Assembly (NCBI GenBank): GCA_043228905.1
Contig: JBHGNT010000018.1
Location: 9,238,001 to 9,302,000, forward strand
Source: Azolla caroliniana
Lineage: Eukaryota > Polypodiophyta
Reading direction: 5' to 3'
DNA length: 64,000 nt
The position numbers and the translations under genes are program-made. Shown in pieces: positions 1-10,750 of this stretch. Below the pieces are notes generated by a model that saw only the letters and a program-made list of their open reading frames with translations, was not told the DNA's origin and made no database searches. Each line of letters begins with the position of its first letter. The first letter of the stretch is position 1.

Positions 1-191
1 TGTTGGACTATGGAGTGCATTTGACAGCTTTCGCAAGCCGTCACGAACTGATGCATGTCTCGGTATAGTCCCGGCCACCAGTACTTCCCCTTCAGCTTCT
101 CGAATGTGGCCCACGTCCTGCGGTGCCCAGCCCAGGGACTTTCGTGGTACGCCGCCAACAATTCCTCCTATTCCTCTTTCTTCGCCACCAC

Positions 192-2272
192 TCAGAGCGG
201 AACGCTGTGTCTCTTCTTTGGGTGTTTCCCGATGCACCCATCTCGTAGGAAGAATCGGTACGCCTTCTTCCAAATCCGGTTGGTCTCTTCCTTCGTCCAC
301 GCCACGTCTGATGTCATTGTCTTCAGGAAACCGCCGATCCGGAGCCACTCCCTGCCGTACTTACTCTCGTCGAACTCATTACGCGTCGGAGTGCTCCTCT
401 TCCTTGTTGTTACGTAAGCCGACTCGAAGAAGTCCATGCCAACTTCTGCGTCTTCTAAAACCATGTTGTCCTCATCATCGAATCTCGCCCTCGAAAGCAT
501 GTTAGTCATGGCGTTGTCTTTTGCGGAAATGTGTCGTATTTCTGGATTCAGGGACTTGATGTACGCTATCCACCTAAGCATTGCCAAGTTTGGCATCATG
601 CATCCAGAAACCATACCGAGAATCGGCAGGCAGTCCGTCTCAATTATCACCTCTGTCCTGATCAGGTAGTCTTTGTCGGCCTTGACCACCGAAACGATAC
701 CCCAAAGTTTGCATTTAACCTGGGAGTACCCTCGCTATCGTTCACTGAGGACTTTCACACCGAACCGAATGGGGAACCTCATGCCGTTCTCTTCCTCCTG
801 GTTGATCACCCATCCGATTCCGGTCGGGCTCGTGTCTATGGTCACGTAAATCGGAATGTCTTTACCGTAGACTGCTTTCCGGAGTGCCGGTGCCGCAGCA
901 AGTGCTTCTTTCATTTTCCGGACCGACTCCGTATGCTCCTCTCTCCACTCAAATTTACGCCCTTTCTTCAGCAGTCCATAGAGCGGCTCCGCAACGTGGG
1001 CATAATGCGGGATCCAGATATGGTAGAATGTGCATGCTCCCAAGAATCTTCGGACTTCCGTGACCGAATTGCAGTCGCGCTTCATCGTGGAGATGGCCTC
1101 TACCTTGGCCGGCGATGGTTTCCGACCAAATGGCCCACATAGGTGTTCGACGACCATGATCTCCGATTGCCCAAAGGCCAATTTTTCCCCGGAGAAGGTG
1201 AGCCTCGCGCCTTCTAGTCTTCGCAGCACCTTCTCGCAGTCATCGACGTGGTCCGCCACGAATTTCCGGCATCCGTCTGGTCCGATTGTCTCGTCCTTAT
1301 CCTCCACCGAAGGGTACACATCCGTACTAGGCCGAGGGGAGTCCGCATCGTTGTAATGTCCCTGCTCTCCACGACTAGCTAGAACTGATCGTATCCCGAG
1401 TACAGATCATCGACCGAGTAAATTGACCTTCTGGCGAAGGCCCCCGTGAACTCGTCTATGGTCGATCCAATTCCTGCATTCCGAATGGTCACCTTGTTGA
1501 CCGGCTACAGGTCCCGAATGAAGCGCAGCGTGCCATTCTTCTTGGGCACAGTAAACCATCGATTAGAATACGGGGCACTCGACAGCTCGAGGATGCCCAT
1601 ATCCACCTTCTATTTCAGCAGCTCCATCAGCTTCGGGACATGAGCTCTGGGTACTGGAATTGGTTTGAGATTTCACGGTACATGCGGTACCGTGAAGATC
1701 ACCATAGGTTCCACAATCGTCGGGTCTACGCACCCGATCTCCTCCGGCGAGAATGCGAAGGCCTTTCTGTGCCTCCTGAACATTCTCCGAAACCGGTTCT
1801 CCTTCGCCGGCAGTAGAAAGCCACCTATGCCACCTGGATCTCGTAAACTTGGGTCTAACGCAACCCCTTTCATCCGTAACTTGCTGCCCTCCGGCAAGGG
1901 TGCCGCGATTGGCCTCACCTTCCGGTCCACAATCTTGTACTTCGTATCCACTCGGGCTGTCTGATCCGACTCGAGTCCTCTACCGAAGTCGGCGATAACT
2001 TCGTACATCTTTTCCGTACATACCGGAATCGTCTGGTCTCCACTAAGGCCCTCTCCGAACACCTCCCGTAGCTTCCCCAAGGTGTCGTCGAAAGAGACCG
2101 CCTCCACGTCTCCGTTGATTTCCTCTACGGGGCCGAGGACTCCGCATGCCTTGAGTCGCTCTTCTGCTCGCTTCTTCTCCCGGCCAATGACGTCGGCTAT
2201 TGCACAACCTCCGCTGTCGGAGAACCAAAACTTCCTACCTACGTTATAGGTTCTTCTGCCTACTGTACACAT
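192..2272 (-). pseudogene. Gypsy-1 reverse transcriptase and RNase H, internally deleted
   Basis: 2272-1673 encodes the linker and start of the reverse transcriptase. The fingers and palm follow at about 1600-1320 (SVDDLYSGYDQF near 1380-1410). The connection and RNase H region follows at 1319-735 (RRFLGACTFYHIWIPHYAHV, then IDTSPTGIGWVIN), and more RNase H at 689-192 (ETDCLPILGMVSG, RHISAKDNAMTNMLSR). The catalytic palm motif (x-x-D-D) expected between these parts is missing: near 1310 the text passes directly from the MRTPLGLVRMCTL segment into VEDKDETI, so an internal deletion is likely. There are also frameshifts around 1400-1670 and 690-735. Function is lost. Confidence 0.8.
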
Positions 2273-2328
2273 GTGGGGATTTTCCAGAGTTTCCGGACTA
2301 TCGCGGCCCCACGCCTTGATAGCCCTCT

Positions 2329-2976
2329 CTAAAAATCCCCTCGGCTTTCGCCGCCGAGGGTCGCTCGGTTTTGTTCATGGTTCGGACGCACCATCAGAAA
2401 CTGGATGGAGTGACATCCGTCCTGGATCTTGACTTGCGTGTATGCCGACCCGTTGTCCAGCACCTTCGTCTCCATTCGTGCCGCTGTGATGTACGGTTCC
2501 CCAAGTATCACCGGATGCGAGGATGTCTCCTGCACAAAGAAGTGTTGATCGATCTCGACATCACCAATTTTCACTCGTACATTCGGGCAGGCTCCGTGTA
2601 GCTCCTCTGTGGCGCGTGTCGCCGCTCGTATTTTCCACCCATGCTTGGTGTTGATTGACCACTTGCCCTTCTTGTAAAAGTCCATGGACATCAAGTTGAT
2701 TTCCAATCCATGGTCTACCAACACCACCACCATCTCCTGAACATCTCCTATCTTAACGGGGGTCTCCGTAGTGGCTCTGGCCGAATGTAGCCTCGAATAG
2801 TGGCTTTCCGCCAACTCGTCTTCCAGGGCCATGTCTTCTAGGTCCGTCGTTCGCACCTCCACCGGCTTCTCCGGCTCCGGCTCCGTCGAAAGCCTCTTTC
2901 GCTTCACCAAGTCTACAATGGAGTCGTGGAACTCCTTTTTGGCGATACCGAACACTTCCCTCAGCGACAACTCCAC
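2329..2976 (-). pseudogene. Gypsy-1 aspartic protease
   Basis: A 215-codon ORF carries a retropepsin-like core. The active-site segment reads VVLVDHGLEINLMS, followed by GDVEIDQHFFVQ and PVILGEPYITAARMETKVL, the usual flap and second-loop region. The catalytic triplet is D-H-G rather than the D-S-G or D-T-G seen in common plant gypsy clades. Retropepsins cut the Gag-Pol polyprotein during particle maturation. It lies between the zinc knuckle and the reverse transcriptase, as expected. The ORF is open but its flanking frames are broken, so it is a fossil domain. Confidence 0.8.
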
Positions 2977-3042
2977 TTTGCTGTCGAGGATCCATTCCTC
3001 CAGGACCTTTCGTAGGTCCGTGGTCCTCTCGATCTTTTGTGC

Positions 3043-4466
3043 TCAACCGGTAACCGGCCTTCTTGGACTTGTCCGGTGCGCTGGATGCACCGGCGTCATT
3101 CTGCCTCTGCCGAACCGGGTCTCATACCGTTGAGAGGGTCCAGCCCCTCTGGTCTTTCCCGCATGCTTTTCTTCCACCAGAACCTCGTAGTTTTGGCACG
3201 CGGCTTCTACGAAGCCCGTTTTTTCTTCGACCGGGTCACTCCACCCTGTTACCTCCCGAACTCGTCTTTCCGCGCAGTCCGCTTCGTCTTTCCTCAATCG
3301 TACACCGGCGAGGCCTTCTAGCATCAATGGCCAGAACCCGGAGTCCTTCGTCTTCCGGACTTCGTTGCCTCCGACCCGGATTCCTATCGACGCCGAGTAG
3401 TGGACAGTGTCCGTGTGGCGAGACGCCGCTTCTTCCATCAGCCGCTTCATTCCCCCTCGTCCGACATTCAGTTCTAGGGCCCTCTTGGTTTCGCTAGCGT
3501 GTACATGCCCGTTCCACAGGTACACCATGTTAGGCCTTATCGCTTCGGCGAAATCCACGCAATCCTTCCGAGCGTGGCCGACCGCGCCGCACCACAAGCA
3601 CCGATGCCCGGCCGGAGGCCTTTGGTCGCGGGCTTATTCGCCGTTGTCCCTCCATGCCTGTGCAATCTGGAGGTCCCTCACCATCTGAGTCAGCTCTTCT
3701 AGAGCCGCACCTCCAGACGGGCCCTTGACCACGCTGGTCGAAGTCGAGCCGGTCTTAAGCCAATATCGGGTCTCCTCCCTTCGCGCCGGTGGGGGTACCT
3801 CAAGCTTCCTTGCCGCAAGAGAGCTTGCTCCCGCCGAGCCTTTATTGACCCAATCTCGTCGTTTGTCAAAACGGTTGCATACTCTCTTCACCACGGCCCG
3901 TCGTCGGTCTTCAGCAGGAGGCCCACTTGCTCCCGGTCCCTCACATCCACCGATTTAGCAAACAATAGGACACGACTTGTGTCTAGTACGGTCCAATCCA
4001 GGGCTGAAAGACGCGCGAAGTGTTCTTCAAACTCCCGGAGGAGCACTGACGCGTTTCTCCCCTTTTCGGGGGTCTCCACCCATTCCATGAAGTCCGGCTT
4101 CGATAGCCGAAGCACGTCATCAGGCCTATATTTCTCAAGGAGCCGACCTTCAAATTCTTCCCAGGTCCGGCTCTCAGCCCGTACCTCAAGCACCTCCGCA
4201 TGGATGCTCAGCATTGCCACCCGAGGGAATCCGGCCAGTCGCCTGTCCTCCAGAATGTCCCTCATCACAATTTCGGTTCGATAGGCCTCCAAATAGCTCG
4301 TGGCGTCCTTTCCACCGAACCGGCCTATCGTGCCGATGATCGCTTCAATGGCCCTATCGAGGGCGCATGCGCCTTCGCGCGCACTCACTATCCAATCCAC
4401 AGCTGAGGCCATGGCTTCTACAAGCTCCGATCCCCTCATCTTTCTATTCCTCTGCCGCCTATTCAC
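3043..4466 (-). pseudogene. Gypsy-1 gag (capsid and nucleocapsid), frame-broken
   Basis: The ORF from 4466 to 3888 gives a gag-like capsid region (acidic, helical, with motifs such as FGGKDATSYLEAYR and WEEFEGRLLEKY). It continues in another frame at 3894-3634 and again at 3597-3043. The third piece contains a retroviral-type zinc knuckle near 3540-3600, C-LW-C-GAVG-H-ARKD-C, which fits CX2CX4HX4C. In this family gag packages element RNA into cytoplasmic virus-like particles. The ATG at 4466 lies only a few bases downstream of the primer-binding site, so an upstream start is unlikely. At least two frame breaks make it non-functional. Identification as Ty3 gag rests on the knuckle and on position ahead of the protease. 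Confidence 0.8.
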
Positions 4467-4479
4467 GTCGGGTTCACCA
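4462..4479 (-). promoter_or_regulatory. Gypsy-1 candidate primer-binding site
   Basis: The minus strand reads TGGTGAACCCGACGTGAA, two bases after the LTR end ...TGACACA. TGG complements the universal tRNA 3' CCA and the position next to the LTR is right. I cannot assign the tRNA from memory. Confidence 0.6.
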
Positions 4480-4481
4480 AA

Positions 4482-5117
4482 TGTGTCACATTGTTACGTG
4501 CATGCGTATAGAACGAGGCGGGACCACGGGGGTCTTGGACCGAGGAATAACCGATCAAGAGTAGGAGCAAGGAAGACAACGGCCGTGCTTCCACAAACAC
4601 ACACATACACACAGAAACCGCAACCGAATGAAACAACGGAAACGAGACAAATGCGTATATGTATATATATAATCTGATGAAAAGGGGTTACAACCGGCAG
4701 GCCGGTGAGCGACAAATCTCATTCACCTACGCACACGCACACAGAAGAGCGAGATGGAGACTCTGCCGGAAGCACTCGGGCGTTCCGCGGAGCAGAGTCA
4801 GCCTCCCGAAAACCTGCACAGAGAAAATACAGAGAAAGACGGAGGAGAAGAGCTCAGTCCCAGTCCGACAACACTTCGTCCTTGACAAAAAGCGATCCCC
4901 ATTACAATTCCTCTCCCTCTCTTTTATAGCCCAAGGAGGGAGGCCGTAATAACCTATTACATCATCTTTATTCTCTGTCCTTTCGGACATAGATACGCCT
5001 CGATTTTCTACCTAACAAATGCGTGCTACCTAGGATATTCACACAACCGACTTGTACCTAGATATATACATTACAACAAAACTTGTGCCTACGTATAAGG
5101 GCCAGTTCGCGCACATT
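4482..5117 (-). repeat. Gypsy-1 5' LTR
   Basis: On the minus strand the LTR ends ...AATGTGACACA just before the primer-binding site. A TATA box (CTATAAAAG) lies at 4929-4921, about 440 bp before that end, and gives a normal U3-R-U5 layout. The upstream edge is placed at a TGTGCGCG sequence near 5117, because gypsy coding sequence of another element starts immediately beyond. Without the 3' LTR the edge could be anywhere from about 5017 to 5117. Confidence 0.6.
4921..4929 (-). promoter_or_regulatory. TATA box in Gypsy-1 LTR
   Basis: Minus-strand CTATAAAAG inside the LTR, upstream of the primer-binding site at a spacing that fits U3/R. It is the likely core promoter of the element. Confidence 0.55.
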
Positions 5118-5119
5118 AT

Positions 5120-6120
5120 TCTCCGATTCCGCCTAGGGACGGTTTTCTCCACGACAGCGTAGTTTGGGTTCATCCGGTACCGCCTCTGCTGTACCGGTTT
5201 CATGTTCGTATTGAGATGTATATGGTGCTGATAAAACTTAGGGTCGAGACCCTGCATGTCACTATATGACCATGCAAATACATCTGTATACTCCCTTAAC
5301 AGTTCCACCATCATTGATTTCTCGGCCAGCACCAAGTCCTTGGCGATCTTAATTGGCAAGGATAATCTATTGTCCCTAATTCGACTTCCTCTAGGGTCGA
5401 TGCCTTCACTCGATGAGATATAACTATTTCTTGCTCTAAGGCTTCTCAGGCGTGACGTAGTTCATCCATGGATTTATGGTTCGGTTCCCTTAAGTTTTCC
5501 TCCATCTCGGTGTCCCTCCTGGACACATATGGGCTGACTGCTTCAATAACTTCAATTTCAAATAGTGATATTAGTTTCAGATTTTCTTCTAAATACTAGT
5601 CAACCTCTTCATCGGCCAATCCCTCGAGAATATGAACTCCCTCGGCATAGAGTGGTGTTATCTCATTTGTTGGTATTGTGCGCTCTTCGTTCGGGACCCA
5701 AATTTTGGTCTTACTTCTTCAGAAGGTGATGATAGTTTGCTACCAGTTCTATTTGATGTTGGTTGTCCGCAACCATAGTCTTCCGAGTAGAATCGGATAT
5801 GCGCATGATGCATCCAAGCATAGGACGACCATTGAAATCGAAAATGCATGCCTATCGATCACTATTTTTTGGTTCCAAATTAGACCAAGACGTCTTAAGC
5901 AGCTCGTATCCGCCATCCTTAGCCAGAATGGGCAGGCTTCCCACTATTTGATTCCGACTCGGTCACATGTAGCTTACTGATTACGTTTACTCCAGAACCA
6001 CCATTAGTTATGCAGCTGGGTATTTCTTGTCCTTTGATGATGAGTTTTACTATTGGATTCTGTGCATCCAACACCATTGATCATTCGCTTGATTTGGCGA
6101 AATGAATCGGCACATTCGGG
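5120..6120 (-). pseudogene. Gypsy-2 remnant: protease and start of reverse transcriptase
   Basis: 5359-5120 encodes a clear gypsy pol segment (LREYTDVFAWSYSDMQGLDP, then HHIHLNTNMKPVQQRRYRMN) that falls out of frame just before the Gypsy-1 LTR. Further upstream on this strand, about 6060-5980 encodes KLIIKGQEIPSCITNGGSGVNVIS. This is a retropepsin active-site region in which the catalytic Asp codon has become Asn. About 5795-5745 encodes ILLGRLWLRT, the conserved segment after the protease. Stops and frameshifts between these pieces show long decay. Together with the gag piece at 6878-7588 it is the host element of the nested stack. Confidence 0.75.
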
Positions 6121-6373
6121 CATTCCCTACTCTTGCCATTGCCGCCACAACCGCTTTGAATCAGGGAACAAGATTCAACAACTTACTCAGTGGCATCGAA
6201 ATTTGGCAGTTGGCCAAAGCTTGCCAAATCGAATCATCCCCAAGTGGTTCATCAGCTGTCACCGATTGTTCCTACAGGTGGGTTTTGCCAATTGTGATAT
6301 TTTGCATCTCATTCTACATGCGTTCCGTGTTCGCGCTATTGGCTTATCAATCCTAACCTTTGCTGCGTTTTGT

Positions 6374-6850
6374 TGTAAATATGGTCGGCCACAACTAGTT
6401 CACAAGTAAAAATGAGAGAAGGAAATAACCAAAACAACAACAAACAAAACACAGACAAGGCACAAACAATGAGACAAGATATTATCACGGAAAACCCGGA
6501 AAGGGAAAAACCCGTGGGAGCCCACAGACTCCAAACATAATCGCTATATGAAGAGAGTACAAGAAACTCTAAGGCAACGACCTTGAGCTCAACTTCGTCT
6601 TACAGATGGCTACAACACTCACACCCTCTCAACACTTAATCAACTTTGTACCCATTGATAATCTCACTTCAATATTATCACTTTTGCCCTAGCTATATTT
6701 ATACCCATAAACATATATGACTATTTACAAATATAGCACACAATAGGCACATTAAGGCTATCTACAAATATATCCCCGAGTCAGCTTTAGCCAATTCGTT
6801 TATCGGTCGATTTTTGGTCTTGGCCTATCAGCGTCAGCCGAGTTTGCTAT
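6374..6850 (-). repeat. Lone LTR of a copia-like family inside Gypsy-2
   Basis: This segment separates Gypsy-2 gag from its protease. It shares the signature GTGGAAAAC...GGGAAAAACC...GGGAGTCC on the plus strand with the lone LTRs at 9922-10474 (opposite strand), 11572-12030 and 16464-17006. It also shares the stretch around TTTGCCCTAG...ATTTATAC and repeated CTATTTACAAATATAG motifs. The start is aligned by similarity to the 16464 copy. The right edge and target duplication were not resolved. Confidence 0.55.
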
Positions 6851-6877
6851 TGATTGATTCAACTTATCTTTCCCTAG

Positions 6878-7588
6878 TTAGTGCTTAGTTGCCTCTTGAC
6901 GATCCGACTCCTTGCGCAATATCCAAATTCCAATTTGGACAACATGGCTATCATCCAGCTCTTCAGTCGATCGGCTTCCCTCGATCATTTTCGGGGCATC
7001 GAGTCGCATAGTGTCGTGGTTTGTGGTAGTTGTAGCATATGATGGGTGCCTCTTGACTCGATTCCCCTCATTCTGTTGGTGATGGCGGTGGTTGCCGGTT
7101 AGGTTCATCCTGTGGCCGAGCATTATAATGTTGCGCTTGTTAGGGGCAACGATGGTAACTTTGATCCTCGTTTGGTTGAAAACGGCAATTGCCAGACCAA
7201 TTATCCTCTCTGCATTGTTGATCCTATTGGCATTGATTACTACCGTAATTCCAGTTGTTCGTGAATCGACCATTATTCGCATTGTTGCCTGGCCTCCTCT
7301 CGGTCCTTGTCTCTCGTGCGTACATTGGGGCATACTCTTCATCGTATTTTTCTTGGTCATAACCGTAGTCATCGTCACCATATCTGTCTTCTACCGGTCG
7401 GAAGCGCTGCTCATAGCGAGCTCGGTCATTATCCCTAAATCATGCCGATTGGTGGAATCGGTCCTCATTCCACTTTCGATCGTTGTGTGGCTCGAGTTGT
7501 CGCACCGGAATTGTCGCTCTATTAAGCAGGTTGTATTCGCATTGTTCCAATGTGCCCGCGAGAGTGGCAGATTGGGCAATCTGTCCTC
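6878..7588 (-). pseudogene. Gypsy-2 gag C-terminal half with decayed zinc knuckle
   Basis: One minus-strand frame reads, with several stops, a hydrophilic Asn/Arg/Gln-rich gag tail (YGYDQEKYDEEYAPMYARET, later CRFQPNEDQSYHR). It ends in the knuckle CYNYHKPRHYATRCPE near 7025-6980. This fits CX2CX4HX4C if the second Cys has changed to Tyr. The longest ATG ORF here (7381-6878) is in the wrong frame and is a shadow. Copia-A has inserted at 7588, which cuts off the N-terminal half. Confidence 0.65.
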
Positions 7589-7917
7589 TATTGGAGTCTG
7601 AGAACGTCAATGCGGAAACAAGAGCAACATCTATGCTTAGAAGATCACCAAGTTAGCATGGTAGAGAAAGATCAAGGAGACGAAGTGCTCGAGTAAGAGA
7701 GAGACAGAGAGAGAGAGGCACACAATGTGTAACTATATTATTCAAAACTCAAAGTTACAACATAATGGAGACAACAACCTTATGAGCTAGGTTACAAAGC
7801 CAGTAATATACTAACTGAGCTAGGGTAATTTCCCTTTGACATATTAACATAAATGCCCTAAACCTAGTCAGTCCAAAGGCTAGTGTGAATACGGCCATTA
7901 TACACCTATATTCAACA
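7589..7917 (-). repeat. Copia-A 3' LTR
   Basis: On the minus strand it starts TGTTGAATATAGG and ends ...GACTCCAATA (TG decayed to TA on the plus strand). It is homologous along most of its length to 18961-19216 and, inverted, to 20067-20379. A weak polypurine tract (ACGAGGGAA) precedes it. The flank at 7584-7588 is TCCTC, but the partner duplication is not found because the 5' LTR is truncated. Confidence 0.8.
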
Positions 7918-8151
7918 TTCCCTCGTAATGGGCGTATACACTATGGAGAAACATGTAATATGAAATAGGATGTACAGGTTATACAAAGAGATGCTTGAGT
8001 AAATCGGCATGTGGATGAATCAATAGAAATCGAGAAAAAACAAAGGCCGAGTTGGCTAGTTAGAGTACAGAAGCTTGTTCGGTTGTCAAGCGAGTGCTCG
8101 AAGCTATCTCTATTGTCTGACTCAATCAGATTGAATGCTCCTTAAGCCCAT

Positions 8152-8548
8152 TGTTGAGCGGGCAAGCTCAACCTGATCTAGATCAGCTGAATAAGCCAGA
8201 GCCAGATCAGTATCTGGAACCTAGAGTTGGACCGGAGAACCAGATCGTACTCTGGAATAGTGGGAACCGGTAGGTTGTTGGAGCTTCCTTGGAGTTAGTG
8301 TCAGTCGCTTGTGTGAGCATTGAAGTACATGTCAGTACTTCTATCAGTCCTTTTTAGGACTTGTATAAAAAAGTGTTCTTTAGGACATTTGTATATACAG
8401 AGTATTATTTCTTGAATTGAGTTTATGTTTTTCTGCTCTCCCTCTATGTCTCCCATGTAATCAAGCTTTCCATTAAACCTTTGTTCTGTGTTCTGTTGTT
8501 ATCTAGACTAGCCGGTTTTCTCTTAGCTTCCGCACAATATCTTTTACA
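8152..8548 (+). repeat. Copia-C1 5' LTR
   Basis: It starts TGTTGAGCGGGCAAGCTCAACC and ends ...CTTTTACA just before TGGTATTAGAGCG. A TATA-like GACTTGTATAAAA lies near 8358. It lacks two short blocks present in the 3' LTR and has a different last 40 bases. Confidence 0.85.
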
Positions 8549-8561
8549 TGGTATTAGAGCG
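8549..8561 (+). promoter_or_regulatory. Copia-C1 primer-binding site
   Basis: TGGTATTAGAGCG, one base different from the usual copia primer-binding site for initiator Met-tRNA, directly after the 5' LTR. Confidence 0.8.
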
Positions 8562-8653
8562 TAAGGGTTGAGAACCTCTGTTATCGACAAGCGACCTCTA
8601 CGGACAAACAATAACACCCGGTAAAGAACAGGAAGGAGAGAATGGACTGAGGA

Positions 8654-9500
8654 ATGGCTAGCTTGCTCCCGACGGAGAGGCTCGACAGATCCATCTATGC
8701 ATCTTGGTCGTACAAGATGCACCAGTACTTGCTCGGGCATGGCTACTAGAGTTATGTCGACGGAGGTAACGATACAACACCCGATGCAGCACACAAGGAC
8801 TTTCTGGTTTGGGCACAAGCGGCAAGTAAGGTAATGTACTGCTCTGTGTCCAGTGTCAGAGATCAGCTCCTCAGCCATATCCGGGATGCCAAGATGCCAA
8901 AGGAAGCTTGGGGAAACCTAAAGAAGGTCTTCGCCACAAGCACCACGGCCTGGAAGCTGCAACTCTGACAAGAGTTCAGCAATGTCCGACAGAAGGACAT
9001 GTCGGTGGCCGACTACACGGCCCGGATCAAAGACATCTGTGACTCACTTGCCTCCATCAACGTGATCATCGAGGAAAATGAGATGGTGCAGGTCTGTCTC
9101 GGGAGCCTGGCATCAAAGTTCGAAGCATTACGAATGGTGGTCTATACAAGGGAGAATACGGCCTTGTTTTTCGACTTACAGTCGATGCTCCTTGTAGAGG
9201 AGAACCGACAACAAAATGTTGTACACTGAGGCGGAGAGGCCCCGTGGTCATGGTGGTTGAGGCGGATCAGCATGCAATGCATGCGGTCAACAAGAGTAGA
9301 ATCGGAGGCACAAAGATGGTGCCGACACCAATTCCGGACCCTCCGGAAACAGGAGAAGTCAAAGCGGCACCGAAATTCAACAAGGAAAAGCCGACACAAA
9401 ATGTTGGTACTGTGGTCGGAAGGGCCACGAAGAAAGTGAGCGCTGCAAAGGAAGAGCTGATTCAGACAAAGCCGGATCGAACCGAAAAGACGTAAACAGG
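8654..9500 (+). pseudogene. Copia-C1 gag
   Basis: It starts MASLLPTERLDRS and follows the same protein as the Copia-C2 gag (50363-51088, minus). There are stops after LLGHGY and within LQL-QEF. 8999-9229 is an open stretch: MSVADYTARIKDICDSLASI ... FDLQSMLLVEENRQQ. The zinc knuckle survives near 9405-9465 in a shifted frame, CWYCGRKGHEESERC (CX2CX4HX5C). Copia gag forms the virus-like particle shell. Confidence 0.75.
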
Positions 9501-9559
9501 CGTCACCGATTGCAGTATGCCGAAAGCTCGGAGGGAACGGGTTGGGACCGACCCTCGTA

Positions 9560-9921
9560 ATGAAGCATAAGGCCAATAGAATGGCTGCGCCCAACTCAAA
9601 GTTAGAAGAAGTTTGGTATGTGGACTTCAAGGCCTTAAACCACATGACAAACCACAAGGAATGGCTCTCTTTTCTCGAGAAGCTGGAGAAGCTGGGGGTA
9701 GTCGAAACCGGAGATGACACCCCACATCCCATCGAGCACATCGGAGCCATGTCAGCCAAAAAGGGGTCATGAGGAACTTCCTACATGTTCCAATGATCAC
9801 CAAGAACTTGGTGACAATCAGGTCGATCGTAGATCAAGGAATGCAGGTTCGATTTACTCACCATAGTTGCTTCATTGAGGAGGAAGGTCAGATCATCACG
9901 CAAGGGCAGAAGGTCGAGTCG
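9560..9921 (+). pseudogene. Copia-C1 protease, active site destroyed
   Basis: The segment VWYVDFKALNHMTNHKEW aligns with VWYVDSGASNHMMCHEEW of Copia-C2, so the catalytic D-S-G has become D-F-K. The continuation at about 9780-9921 (FTHHSCFIEEEGQIITQGQK) matches Copia-C2 up to the codon where the lone LTR inserted. Confidence 0.7.
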
Positions 9922-10474
9922 TGTTAGGAAACGGGTCCCTCCGGATGGCAAGAGAAGAGACGAGTTGATTGCCTCGGCCAAAACCAAAATCGTGTAGACA
10001 TCCAACTCGGAAGACTATACTTGTAAATAGTCTAAATATGCCCTTATGGCCTACACTTGTAAATAACCAAAAGGTGTACTAGGATAAGTACTTAGGGAAA
10101 TCTTAATGTTAGTATTATGATGAGTTGTTGTTAAAAAGGTTACTTAGAAGGTCGTTGCCTCTGTAATTATGTAATAGTAAGTGAGTGAGAGTGAGAGCGT
10201 GTGTAACTCTGTAGCCTTCTGTTGACGAAGTTGAATCACGAGGTTGTTGCCTTGGAGCTTCTAGTTGTACTCCTTTTAGAATAGTGATTCTGTTTCTCGG
10301 GGTTTGTGGACCCCCGTGGTTTTTCCCATTTCGGGTTTCCACGCTAAAATTGTGTGTTTTTGTCTCTTGTTCTATTTCTGTTTTCGTACTCTGTCTGAGT
10401 GCATTCTATTTTAGGTTCCCTGCACCTGAACATCCGAACGAGAAGCTGGTTGTGGCCGGTCACGATTCTCGACA
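9922..10474 (+). repeat. Lone LTR with AGTCG/AGTTG flanks
   Basis: This 553-bp LTR (TGTTAGGAAACGGGTCCC ... CGATTCTCGACA) interrupts Copia-C1 between protease and integrase. The flanks are AGTCG (9917-9921) and AGTTG (10475-10479). The uninterrupted sequence is visible in Copia-C2 (gtcgagtcggacatcgac, minus strand). There is no internal region, so it is a solo LTR left by LTR-LTR recombination. Its family resembles 16464-17006 and the start of 45172. Confidence 0.85.
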
Positions 10475-10750
10475 AGTTGGACATCGACCTCTGGCACAAA
10501 TAGATCGGCCACATCAACTTCCGAAAGCTTCAAGAGATGTAGCCAAAACATGTTATTTTCGGACTACCGAAGTTTAGTAGCCAAAAAAGCCAAATATGTG
10601 AAGCTTGCCAGCTCGGGAAGCAGCATGGGCTTCCGTTCCCCAATGAGAAGAATCTGAACCGGAATCGGCTCGATCTCATCGATTCGGATGTATGGGGACC
10701 GGATCCAAATGTGAGCATCGGCGGGAGTCAATATTTCGTCTCCTTCAACG
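10475..10750 (+). pseudogene. Copia-C1 pre-integrase and start of integrase
   Basis: DIDLWHK (stop) IGHINFRKLQEM, then SQICEACQLGKQHGLPFPNE and LDLIDSDVWGPDPNVSIGGS. This is the HHCC zinc site and the first catalytic Asp region of copia integrase. It is about 80% like Copia-C2 by eye. The sequence then jumps to unrelated 3' extension at about 10750, so the rest of integrase and the reverse transcriptase are deleted. Confidence 0.75.

Larger units (their letters stand above)
1..5117 (-). mobile_element. Gypsy-1: partial Ty3/gypsy LTR retrotransposon
   Basis: Reading the minus strand from high to low coordinates gives 5' LTR, primer-binding site, gag, protease, reverse transcriptase and RNase H in Ty3/gypsy order. 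Integrase and the 3' LTR would lie left of base 1. It is visibly GC-richer than the genes at 22-40 kb. Reading frames are broken in several places, so it is inactive. It sits inside a second gypsy element: homologous reverse-transcriptase sequence of different origin begins on the same strand at about 5120. The outer LTR edge is only approximate because the matching target duplication lies outside the window. Confidence 0.85.

Noticed and set aside
6878-7381. A 167-codon protein on the minus strand
   Set aside because: It is out of frame with the real gag remnant; the zinc-knuckle frame is the neighbouring one.
9142-9759. A 205-codon minus-strand ORF
   Set aside because: It is antisense to Copia-C1 gag and protease, whose plus-strand motifs are clear.
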